Part shown: one piece after another, positions 1 through 5,096 of the stretch | Layout: every line of letters starts with the position of its first letter | Numbering within the stretch: position 1 is the stretch's first letter | Assembly (NCBI GenBank): GCA_022732315.1 | Contig: JAIJUV010000188.1 | Coordinates: 1-5,233, forward strand | Source of the DNA: Prevotella sp. | GTDB lineage: Bacteria > Bacteroidota > Bacteroidia > Bacteroidales > Bacteroidaceae | Direction of reading: 5' to 3' | DNA: 5,233 nucleotides | Program-made: the position numbers and the translations under genes | Notes under the pieces: model-generated | Told to the model about the DNA's origin: nothing | What the model saw: only the letters and a program-made list of their open reading frames with translations | Databases searched by the model: none

Positions 1-104
1 GTGACGGAGAGAAGTCTTGTCACCATATGCAGGTTGGTGAACGCCACACGCTCCGACGACAACCCGAATGGTTTTATATGCTTTATAATCATTATCAAGT
101 TAAT
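1..104. other. GC-rich left flank, no gene identified
   Basis: Bases 1-70 are about 56% GC by hand count, and the next 70 bases about 21%, so a sequence boundary lies near base 70. The forward frame beginning at base 1 stays open until a stop at 118-120, and the frame beginning at base 3 runs into the XRE gene without a stop; neither gives a protein I recognise. The minus strand is also open here. It could be the end of a neighbouring backbone gene cut by the window edge. I do not accept the ATG at 27 as the start of the XRE gene, because an operator and promoter lie between it and the better start at 171. Confidence 0.4.
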
Positions 105-125
105 GTTTATCAAAACATGATAAAC
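105..125. promoter_or_regulatory. Inverted-repeat operator, candidate controller-protein site
   Basis: There is a perfect 8-bp inverted repeat, GTTTATCA, then a 5-base spacer, then TGATAAAC. After one mismatch the symmetry continues for two more base pairs on each side. A further half-site, TTATCA, lies at 92-97, 15 bases upstream of the same hexamer at 107-112. The right arm falls where the -33 element of the promoter at 142-149 would be. A dimeric XRE protein binding here would block or help RNA polymerase, as controller proteins of restriction-modification systems do. That the downstream XRE protein binds it is inference. Confidence 0.6.
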
Positions 126-141
126 TTTCGTCTTTTTTTGT

Positions 142-149
142 TACCTTTG
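142..149 (+). promoter_or_regulatory. Bacteroidetes-type -7 box of the restriction-modification operon
   Basis: TACCTTTG matches the Bacteroidetes -7 consensus TAnnTTTG exactly and follows a T-rich run, a common arrangement in Bacteroides promoters. Transcription would start near 156, leaving a leader of about 15 bases before the ATG at 171. No clear -33 TTTG is seen at the usual distance; that position is occupied by the inverted repeat at 105-125, which suggests regulation of this promoter. Confidence 0.6.
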
Positions 150-170
150 CAACCAAATTTTATTCATCGT

Positions 171-398
171 ATGGCAGAATATTCAATAAATCGAATAAGA
201 GTTGTCTTAGCCGAACAGAACAAAACGAACCGCTGGTTGGCTGAGCAAATGGGCAAATCGGAAATAACAATAAGTCGGTGGGTACAGAATAAATCCCAAC
301 CATCCTTGGAGCAGCTTTTGCAAGTTGCCCAATTGTTATCCATAAGTCCTAAAGACTTAATTAATGACATAAACAATAATGAAGCAAAAAATGTTTAG
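171..398 (+). CDS. XRE-family HTH regulator, candidate controller (C) protein
   Basis: This 75-aa protein is essentially one Cro/C1-type helix-turn-helix domain. Residues 5-16 form a first helix, and RWLAEQMGKSEITISRWVQN at 21-40 is the helix-turn-helix, with Ser30 to Trp37 in the recognition region. Residues 45-65 (SLEQLLQVAQLLSISPKDLI) give the typical closing helices. I chose the ATG at 171 rather than 27 because a promoter at 142-149 and an operator at 105-125 lie between them, and because the domain begins right after it. Its last 20 bases overlap the methyltransferase gene in another frame, implying coupled translation. Small XRE proteins next to type II enzymes are usually controllers that time methyltransferase and endonuclease expression; that role is inferred from size and context. 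It could also be a simple autorepressor. Confidence 0.85.
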   Translation: MAEYSINRIRVVLAEQNKTNRWLAEQMGKSEITISRWVQNKSQPSLEQLLQVAQLLSISPKDLINDINNNEAKNV

Positions 399-2169
399 AT
401 ATATAGAGAATAAAGATAGAACTTTCCTTTTTGGTGCATACCGAGGTGAAAAATCTCAGTTGGACTGGATATTGGGAGAAAAGACTCAACGATATGAGAA
501 ACTGTACAATATCCGTTTCAACAAGGATTTGTTTTCTCAAAGAAATGGTGGAACTCTTTCAAAAGTCCTGCCTGATTTTGTTTTGATATACAACACTCAA
601 AATCCACAAGAGGGCTATCATCTGTTCCCTTGTGTAAATTCTTCTGTCAAGGAACAGTCAGAAATGGAGAAATTAAAGTACCCTAATCCCAACGGTTCTT
701 ATGTTGTTTTTTCTTTAGGAGAAGAATTGACGGCTGAGCCATTAAATATTGGCGAACTGATAGAAAGAGCTTCTGCTAAAGATAAAAAAGAGATACCGTT
801 TGCACCAAAATTATTGAAAGGACAAGATATTGCAAATGTTGTAGATGAATCTTTGAAGCAGCCAAAAGTTGCAGAATGTAATCAGCATAATGTATTGCGT
901 TTCATTGATTTGTTTGCTGGCATTGGCGGCATTCGTTGTGGACTTGAATTAGCAGCTAAGGAAAAGGGGTTAAAGCCTGTTTGTGTCTTTACATCTGAAA
1001 TTAAGCCATATGCTGTAAAGGTTTTGCAAGAGAATCACCCTGGCGAAACAATTACTGGTGACATAACAAAAGTTGACACAAAGAATATTCCAGACTTTGA
1101 TATTCTTTGTGCAGGATTTCCTTGCCAAGCTTTCAGCTCGGCAGGGAAAAGACAAGGATTTGCCGATACACGAGGAACTATGTTCTTTGAGGTAGAGCGT
1201 ATATTAAAGGATAAACGTCCGAAGGGTTTTATCCTTGAAAATGTAGAAGGGCTTGTTAATCACGATGGTGGCAAGACATTACAAGTAATTGTAGATAGAC
1301 TGACTGCATTAAACTATGAGTTTGATTTCCGTGTTCTCAACTCAAAATACTTTGGTGTTCCACAAGAGCGCAAAAGAATATATATTGTTGGTAGCGTCAA
1401 TGAAACACCAAATCTCGATAATTTTGCAATAAAGGAAAGCAAATTAGGAGATATTCTTGAAACAGGATTGCCAACAGCAGACACTCCTTTTACAAGAACA
1501 TTACTTAAACACTTCACGGTAGAGCAACTATATGGGAAATCCATAAAGGACAAGAGAGGTGGCAACACCAATATTCATAGTTGGGATTTGGAAATCAAAG
1601 GCTCTGTTTCACAAAAACAGAAGCAACTTCTTGACACGATATTGACAGAACGCCGTAAAAAGAAATGGGCTGAAATTATCGGTATAGACTGGATGGATGG
1701 TATGCCGTTGACATTGGAACAGATTCGCACTTTTTTTGACTCACAAGATCTCGAAGAAATGTTGGAAGATTTAACGCAAAAAGGCTACTTGAAGTTTGAA
1801 CATCCAAAGAAACTCATTCGTGAGACAAATGAGAATGGAGTTGTAACTACCCACCGTGAATATGATACAACTAAGCCCAAGGGGTACAACATCGTCGCAG
1901 GTAAGTTGAGCTTTGAGATAAACAAGGTTATGTCACCAAACGAAATTGCCCCAACACTTGTGGCTATGGATATGCAGAAACTCTATGTTGGAGATAATGG
2001 CGGACTGAGAAGATTATCACTTCGAGAAGGATTGCGACTTTGCGGCTATCCAGACAACATTAAGTTCAATGTAAGTGAGAAAGACGGTTTTGACCTATTA
2101 GGCAATACTGTCGTTGTACCTGTTATCAAAGCAGTTGCAGAACGATTATTAGACACTTTTAAAAAATAG
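379..2169 (+). CDS. Cytosine-5 DNA methyltransferase of a type II restriction-modification system
   Basis: This 596-aa enzyme should methylate carbon 5 of cytosine in the site cut by its neighbour, using S-adenosylmethionine. The m5C motifs appear in order: motif I FIDLFAGIGGI at 175-185 (cofactor binding); motif IV GFPCQ at 246-250 with catalytic Cys249; motif VI ENV at 287-289; motif VIII QERKR at 329-333; motif IX near 544-558 (RLSLRE, then GYP); motif X GNTVVVPV at 575-582. Residues from about 345 to 535 hold the target-recognition region. The catalytic part is about 425 residues; the first 170 or so are an extra domain of unknown function containing LPDFVLIY at 64-71. The start at 379 lies inside the regulator gene; Met5 at 391 is an alternative. 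The stop is 4 bases before the endonuclease gene. GGNNCC specificity is inferred from that partner. The m5C assignment is very secure. Confidence 0.95.
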   Translation: MKQKMFRYIENKDRTFLFGAYRGEKSQLDWILGEKTQRYEKLYNIRFNKDLFSQRNGGTLSKVLPDFVLIYNTQNPQEGYHLFPCVNSSVKEQSEMEKLKYPNPNGSYVVFSLGEELTAEPLNIGELIERASAKDKKEIPFAPKLLKGQDIANVVDESLKQPKVAECNQHNVLRFIDLFAGIGGIRCGLELAAKEKGLKPVCVFTSEIKPYAVKVLQENHPGETITGDITKVDTKNIPDFDILCAGFPCQAFSSAGKRQGFADTRGTMFFEVERILKDKRPKGFILENVEGLVNHDGGKTLQVIVDRLTALNYEFDFRVLNSKYFGVPQERKRIYIVGSVNETPNLDNFAIKESKLGDILETGLPTADTPFTRTLLKHFTVEQLYGKSIKDKRGGNTNIHSWDLEIKGSVSQKQKQLLDTILTERRKKKWAEIIGIDWMDGMPLTLEQIRTFFDSQDLEEMLEDLTQKGYLKFEHPKKLIRETNENGVVTTHREYDTTKPKGYNIVAGKLSFEINKVMSPNEIAPTLVAMDMQKLYVGDNGGLRRLSLREGLRLCGYPDNIKFNVSEKDGFDLLGNTVVVPVIKAVAERLLDTFKK

Positions 2170-2173
2170 AAAT

Positions 2174-2896
2174 ATGGACGCATCAGAAAATTTATACAAC
2201 GCACTTGTTGAGGACTTCGGAATGGAGGGCGCAACAGGTTCTGTTAGATTCAACCTTCGTGACTTTGGCATAACGGTTGAGCAAAACAACATAATAGGCA
2301 ACATTCTTGAAGAATGGCTTGACAAATGGATGACGAGCAAAGGCATTGTTCACATTCATAACCACAAACAGGCATCTCCCGACTTTTGGTTAGACCCTGA
2401 CAATTTGGAATCAAACTGGTTAGAGATAAAATCATTCACGGGCAGTCCCAACTTTGATATAGCAGCGTTTCGTAGCTTTATCAATCTTGTGATTGAGAAG
2501 CCATGGAAATTGCACTCAAAGCACTTACTCATAAAATACAAGATGGAGAATGGTGTGGTAGAGATAGAGCGAATATGGTTGAAGAATCTTTGGGAGATAT
2601 GCAGCACGAGTGGAACATGGCCTGTCAAAGTGCAATACAAGAACAAGGTGATAGTTAATATTCGCCCTGCCACTTGGTATTCTGACCGCACAGATTTCAA
2701 GCCTTTCGATAGTCTTGAAGATTTCTTGGCTGCAATGGAAGAAACCATTTACCAATATCCAGACACAAGAGTGACCATAGCCTTGCATTGGAAAGACAAA
2801 CTCATTGAGAGCTACGAAAGACATTATGGTGTGCATCTCAATATTCCAAGATGGAATGACATAGCAGAAAAATACGCCAACGAATCAGCAAAATAG
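2174..2896 (+). CDS. Type II restriction endonuclease, NgoBV/NlaIV-like
   Basis: This 240-aa protein follows the methyltransferase by 4 bases, so the two are co-transcribed. A PD-(D/E)xK nuclease core is visible: Pro69-Asp70, then Glu84-Ile85-Lys86 in the strand WLEIKSF, a spacing normal for these enzymes. An acidic helix (NILEEW, 43-48) precedes it. The segments IWLKNLWEIC (134-143) and VNIRPATWYS (161-170) resemble, from memory, the NgoBV family (Pfam RE_NgoBV), whose members NgoBV and NlaIV cut GGNNCC. The length fits a small homodimeric enzyme. It would cut unmethylated incoming DNA while host sites are protected by the upstream methyltransferase. That it is a restriction nuclease is well supported by context and motif; the family and the site are less certain. 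No truncation is seen. Confidence 0.8.
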   Translation: MDASENLYNALVEDFGMEGATGSVRFNLRDFGITVEQNNIIGNILEEWLDKWMTSKGIVHIHNHKQASPDFWLDPDNLESNWLEIKSFTGSPNFDIAAFRSFINLVIEKPWKLHSKHLLIKYKMENGVVEIERIWLKNLWEICSTSGTWPVKVQYKNKVIVNIRPATWYSDRTDFKPFDSLEDFLAAMEETIYQYPDTRVTIALHWKDKLIESYERHYGVHLNIPRWNDIAEKYANESAK

Positions 2897-2908
2897 AATG
2901 TCGATATG

Positions 2909-2966
2909 CAAATTAAAGCCAATGTCGCTTTTGCATTGATGCAAAAACAACATTGGCTTTAATTTG
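2909..2966 (+). terminator. Very long hairpin closing the restriction-modification operon
   Basis: Two 17-base arms, 2909-2925 and 2950-2966, are perfectly complementary. Inside them, after a 3x3 internal loop, a second stem pairs TTTTGCAT (2929-2936) with ATGCAAAA (2939-2946) across a 2-base loop. The structure begins 12 bases after the endonuclease stop and is followed by TTCTTAG, only a weak T-run. It most likely ends the operon transcript or protects its 3' end. If the minus-strand ORF at 3000-3191 is real, it would sit between two convergent genes and could serve both. Confidence 0.7.
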
Positions 2967-2999
2967 TTCTTAGTGATTGTAATCTACAGACACAATGAC

Positions 3000-3191
3000 C
3001 TATGAATGTTGCCTTAGTCCGCAGTCACAACTATCAACGGCATCTAAAAGTAATTGTTGATTGCAATCAACACCTTGCCAAAGTTCAAAAGAAAGTATTG
3101 ATTGCAGTTTCTTGTCATTTTTATGTGTAGAAGAATGCTTTGATTCGAGTGTCTTTGTCCACAATTTGTAAAATGAAGCATTGATTAGCAT
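3000..3191 (-). CDS. Possible small hypothetical protein, 63 aa
   Basis: I do not recognise this protein. It starts MLINASFYKLW and ends CDCGLRQHS; it has three cysteines, two of them as Cys-x-Cys near the end, and no membrane segment. In its favour, a perfect TAnnTTTG box (TACTTTTG read on the minus strand, 3211-3218) lies about 20 bases upstream of its ATG, a GGAA sits just before the start, and the operon hairpin at 2909-2966 lies downstream as a possible shared terminator. Against it, it is short, and it contains an 18-bp palindrome that may be a regulatory site instead. It could be a small real gene or a chance ORF. Confidence 0.28.
   Translation of the reverse strand: MLINASFYKLWTKTLESKHSSTHKNDKKLQSILSFELWQGVDCNQQLLLDAVDSCDCGLRQHS
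3055..3072. promoter_or_regulatory. 18-bp perfect palindrome, candidate operator
   Basis: TGTTGATTGCAATCAACA equals its own reverse complement with no spacer. Its left part TTGATTGCA recurs at 3098-3106, and the core GATTGCAAT recurs at 3333-3341, just after the -7 box of the downstream gene. This spacing suggests a dimeric repressor acting on the 3396-4211 gene, perhaps by looping. No binding protein can be named. Confidence 0.4.
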
Positions 3192-3204
3192 TTCCGTTCA
3201 TTAT

Positions 3205-3219
3205 ATACTTCAAAAGTAT
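3205..3219 (-). promoter_or_regulatory. Inverted repeat overlapping a minus-strand -7 box
   Basis: ATACTT and AAGTAT are separated by CAA, giving a 15-base inverted repeat. On the minus strand the same bases read TACTTTTG (3218 to 3211), an exact Bacteroidetes -7 box TAnnTTTG. Transcription would start near 3204, a dozen bases before the ATG of the 63-codon ORF. No clear -33 element was found, so this is tentative. Confidence 0.35.
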
Positions 3220-3289
3220 GCGTAGATTTGAGTTTATAGGCTATTCTATGGCAAAATGCAAGGTTATATCGTTAAGGTTGTCAAATTTT

Positions 3290-3304
3290 CGCAACAAAGT
3301 TGCG
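3290..3304. promoter_or_regulatory. Inverted repeat upstream of the DUF6261-like gene promoter
   Basis: CGCAAC and GTTGCG flank AAA, a 6-bp perfect inverted repeat. It lies just upstream of where the -33 element of the promoter at 3324-3331 would be, a usual place for a regulator site. Its position is one reason to reject a translation start at 3300, which would fall inside it. Confidence 0.35.
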
Positions 3305-3323
3305 GTTTTCTCGTTTATTTTAT

Positions 3324-3331
3324 TATCTTAG
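3324..3331 (+). promoter_or_regulatory. Probable -7 box of the DUF6261-like gene
   Basis: TATCTTAG matches the Bacteroidetes -7 consensus TAnnTTTG at all but one fixed position, after a T-rich stretch with a TTTTC about 19 bases upstream. Transcription would start near 3338, leaving a leader of about 58 bases before the ATG at 3396. The GATTGCAAT copy at 3333-3341 would overlap the start point. Confidence 0.45.
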
Positions 3332-3395
3332 CGATTGCAATTGGAAAAATCCAACGATGCACATAACAAATTGTCAAATAAAAATCCTTAACAGT

Positions 3396-4211
3396 ATGAA
3401 AGAGATTAACGACATCAACATTCAGCGCATGAACAACGGTGCGCATTTCACGTTTGTAAGCAACATCCTTACACGTGCTGAGGCTGATACGACCGTAAAG
3501 GCAAAAGCTTCCGAACTCGTCAGTAATTTTAAGGCTGCCGTTGCCGCAGAGGACGAAGCCTTGAAGATTTCACAGAAAAGTCTCTTGACCGATGACATCG
3601 CCAAGGCAGACAGCGACCGAGATGCTCTCTATGCTGGCTACAAGAAAGCTGTTGAGGGTTTCCTCGCCATTCCTGTTGAGAATATGTCACAGGCGGCAAA
3701 GGTTCTCTCACAACATATCAAGGACTACAAGATTAATACCGCAGACCAGCTTGACAAAGAAACAGGTCTTTTGGTGAATTTCATTTCTGACCTTGAGAAC
3801 AAGTATTCTTCACAAGTTTCCACATTAGGTTTGGCTGCATTTGTTACCAACATGAAGAAAGCCAACGAGCATGTAAGAACACTTACCTTGCAGCGTACCA
3901 ACGAGAAGATGGGCGTGACTGTTGGAGCATTGAAAACTGCTCGCACAGCAAGTGATAACGCTTATCGTGCATTGGTTAAAATGGTGAATGCCCTTGCCCT
4001 CGTCTTTGGCGAAAAGGATTACACAGCGTTCATCGACTATGTGAACACAGAGATAACCCACTTCAAGCGTGAGGTCATGGGGCAAAAAGCGACAGCTCCA
4101 TCCACGTCTGGAAGTTCGTCTGCAACGACTCCTAGCAGCAAGCCATCAAGTGGCGGTTCTTCGTCTGGCAGTGGTTCTTCTACTGGTGACGGTGAAACCG
4201 TAGAGATTTAG
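3396..4211 (+). CDS. DUF6261-like protein with a Ser/Gly-rich tail
   Basis: This protein (271 aa from the chosen start) resembles the Bacteroidetes family DUF6261, whose function is unknown. It begins MKEINDINIQRMNNGAHFTF, and a short segment ending NNGAHF is the part I associate with the family. Residues 30-230 are predicted almost entirely helical, with repeated amphipathic stretches and no membrane span or signal peptide, so it should be cytoplasmic. Residues 233-265 are a low-complexity tail of Ser, Gly, Thr and Pro, ending acidic (GDGETVEI). I chose the ATG at 3396 because 3300 lies upstream of the likely promoter; the ATG at 3357 is an in-frame alternative that would add 13 residues. 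The coding sequence looks richer in G and C than its neighbours, suggesting a separate origin. It has its own promoter and terminator. Family membership is from memory and moderately sure. Confidence 0.8.
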   Translation: MKEINDINIQRMNNGAHFTFVSNILTRAEADTTVKAKASELVSNFKAAVAAEDEALKISQKSLLTDDIAKADSDRDALYAGYKKAVEGFLAIPVENMSQAAKVLSQHIKDYKINTADQLDKETGLLVNFISDLENKYSSQVSTLGLAAFVTNMKKANEHVRTLTLQRTNEKMGVTVGALKTARTASDNAYRALVKMVNALALVFGEKDYTAFIDYVNTEITHFKREVMGQKATAPSTSGSSSATTPSSKPSSGGSSSGSGSSTGDGETVEI

Positions 4212-4225
4212 TAACAAATACATAT

Positions 4226-4259
4226 AATGCTGTTCCCAATAATATGTGGGAGCAGCATT
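4226..4259 (+). terminator. Hairpin terminator after the DUF6261-like gene
   Basis: AATGCTGTTCCCA (4226-4238) pairs with TGGGAGCAGCATT (4247-4259): 13 pairs including one T-G wobble, with an 8-base loop. It lies 14 bases after the stop codon and is followed by GTTTCC. The strong stem fits an intrinsic terminator with a short T-run. It would separate this gene from the peptide gene at 4288, although no clear promoter is seen in between. Confidence 0.7.
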
Positions 4260-4287
4260 GTTTCCAGAACTTTAAAATTTAGATAAA

Positions 4288-4392
4288 ATGAATACAAAGA
4301 AATATATAAGTACTGCAAAAACGCCCAAAATGCAGAATGGAAAAATCATTCCAACATCAGTTCCTAAGCCAATTCCACCAAAGAAAAAATAA
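4288..4392 (+). CDS. Small Lys/Pro-rich peptide, 34 aa
   Basis: This short ORF starts MNTKKYISTAKTPKMQNGK and ends PKPIPPKKK. It is highly basic, with about ten lysines, proline-rich at its C-terminus, and without hydrophobic segments, so it is probably a soluble, partly disordered peptide. The ATG follows an AT-rich leader (AAAATTTAGATAAA) typical of Bacteroidetes start sites. Its stop is only 5 bases before the ATG of the two-helix membrane protein, so the two are probably translated together. I know no family for it. It might be a regulatory leader peptide, a partner or antidote of the membrane protein, or a coupling ORF; the sequence does not decide. The tight spacing is the main reason to call it. 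Confidence 0.5.
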   Translation: MNTKKYISTAKTPKMQNGKIIPTSVPKPIPPKKK

Positions 4393-4397
4393 AAGCG

Positions 4398-4985
4398 ATG
4401 ACTAATTTGGAGCAATATAAAGATGATTTGACATCAAGAATATGGGATAAATATTGTGAGATAGTTACTGACATATATTATTCTTCCATCCTTGTAGGCA
4501 AGAAAAATTCCGCTCAAAATAATCTGTATTTTTGGGGAGTTTATATTTGTTTGGCAATTCCTGCCATATTAAATGTTGTCATCAAATTTGAATTTGTTAC
4601 AGATAAATACATTCTTTCGTTGCTTTCCTTACTCATAATAATGCTACCCATTTGTCTAAAATACAAGAACAAACAACTTATTTATAGTGTGTTTGGTATT
4701 CATGAACAAAGTATGAATGATTTATTGGAATTGAATGGCAAGCTTGAGCAATATAAAGATAATTTATTGAATTTATACAGCAAGTCTTGTTGTGTAGCAT
4801 TGCAAAGAGACAAGTTGGATTTATTAGAAAAGGAATTTGAGACATTAAATCTCAATTATTATTCTTCCATAAAAATGCATGATAAATTAACTGGTGAAAT
4901 AGACGAAAAAATTCAAGCTGAAGCTCAGGAAAAAGCGAAATTACATATTACAGGAACTTCATTTTGGAAAGAAAGTGACAAATAG
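4398..4985 (+). CDS. Two-helix membrane protein with helical tail, SLATT-like layout
   Basis: I cannot name this 195-aa protein. It has an amphipathic N-terminal segment (1-40), two membrane helices at about 43-62 and 71-88 joined by a short charged turn (KFEFVTDK), then a long helical, possibly coiled-coil region from about 93 to 182, ending GTSFWKESDK. Lys-rich stretches beside the helices suggest both ends are cytoplasmic. This layout, two adjacent helices plus a cytoplasmic helical tail, is that of SLATT-type effectors associated with nucleotide-signalling defence systems, but I see no diagnostic SLATT motif, so the resemblance is architectural only. LEQYKD recurs at residues 4 and 116, and YYSSI at 27 and 154. 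The gene follows the 34-aa peptide by 5 bases, has AT-rich codon use, and ends at a GC step. A pore-forming or toxin-like role is a guess. Confidence 0.8.
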   Translation: MTNLEQYKDDLTSRIWDKYCEIVTDIYYSSILVGKKNSAQNNLYFWGVYICLAIPAILNVVIKFEFVTDKYILSLLSLLIIMLPICLKYKNKQLIYSVFGIHEQSMNDLLELNGKLEQYKDNLLNLYSKSCCVALQRDKLDLLEKEFETLNLNYYSSIKMHDKLTGEIDEKIQAEAQEKAKLHITGTSFWKESDK

Positions 4986-5004
4986 AAACATACAGTTTCT
5001 TTTC
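4984..5004 (+). terminator. Weak hairpin at the end of the membrane-protein gene
   Basis: AGAAAC and GTTTCT form a 6-bp stem with a 5-base loop, followed by TTTT. The stem has only two G-C pairs and overlaps the stop codon, so it would be a weak intrinsic terminator at best. It sits right at the boundary where the GC content rises. Confidence 0.3.
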
Positions 5005-5020
5005 CGCTCCTCGGCTCATG

Positions 5021-5096
5021 AAAGAAAGTGCAAGGCGAGCGCAATCAAGCTCGCTTGAAATTGCCGAGCCGCAGCCTTTCTTATATAAAGAAAGTG
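5021..5096. repeat. Pair of 10-bp direct repeats, AAAGAAAGTG
   Basis: AAAGAAAGTG occurs at 5021-5030 and again at 5087-5096. Each copy is immediately beside a hairpin, so on the minus strand each forms the T-rich tail of a terminator-like element. Between them CTTTCTT (5076-5082) is complementary to AAGAAAG in the first copy and could form an alternative stem. Confidence 0.6.
5031..5057 (-). terminator. Distal hairpin of a tandem minus-strand terminator
   Basis: CAAGGCGAGC (5031-5040) pairs with GCTCGCTTG (5049-5057) around an 8-base loop: nine base pairs with one bulged G. On the minus strand it is followed by CACTTTCTTT (5030 to 5021), a T-rich tail identical to the one after the hairpin at 5096-5122. 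The flanking CTCGGC (5010-5015) and GCCGAG (5063-5068) can pair around it to form a larger structure. Confidence 0.45.

Larger units (their letters stand above)
2967..3395. other. 429-base intergenic region with several symmetric sites
   Basis: No convincing plus-strand gene lies here. The region holds an 18-bp perfect palindrome (3055-3072), a possible 63-codon minus-strand ORF (3000-3191) with a -7 box (3211-3218), two short inverted repeats (3205-3219 and 3290-3304), and the promoter of the next gene (3324-3331). The heptamer GATTGCA occurs at 3059, 3100 and 3333. It appears to be a regulatory region between two transcription units, possibly also the remains of a small gene. Confidence 0.5.

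Noticed and set aside
1..23. GTGAC at 1-5 and GTCAC at 19-23 as an inverted-repeat element end
   Set aside because: Only five bases with a long spacer at the window edge; no supporting transposase or partner end.
27..170. Upstream extension of the XRE gene to an ATG at 27
   Set aside because: The extra 48 residues precede a complete domain, and the stretch contains an operator and a perfect -7 box, so it is a regulatory region.
1314..1571. 85-codon minus-strand ORF inside the methyltransferase gene
   Set aside because: It is antisense to conserved methyltransferase motifs and is a shadow of them.
2356..2836. Minus-strand ORFs of 130 and 103 codons inside the endonuclease gene
   Set aside because: They are antisense to a gene with nuclease motifs and show no recognisable domain or start signals.
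3300..3395. Start of the DUF6261-like gene at 3300
   Set aside because: That ATG lies within an inverted repeat and upstream of the likely promoter at 3324-3331; 3396 fits the family start and gives a normal leader.
3825..4085. 86-codon minus-strand ORF inside the DUF6261-like gene
   Set aside because: It is antisense to a continuous helical coding sequence with no support of its own.
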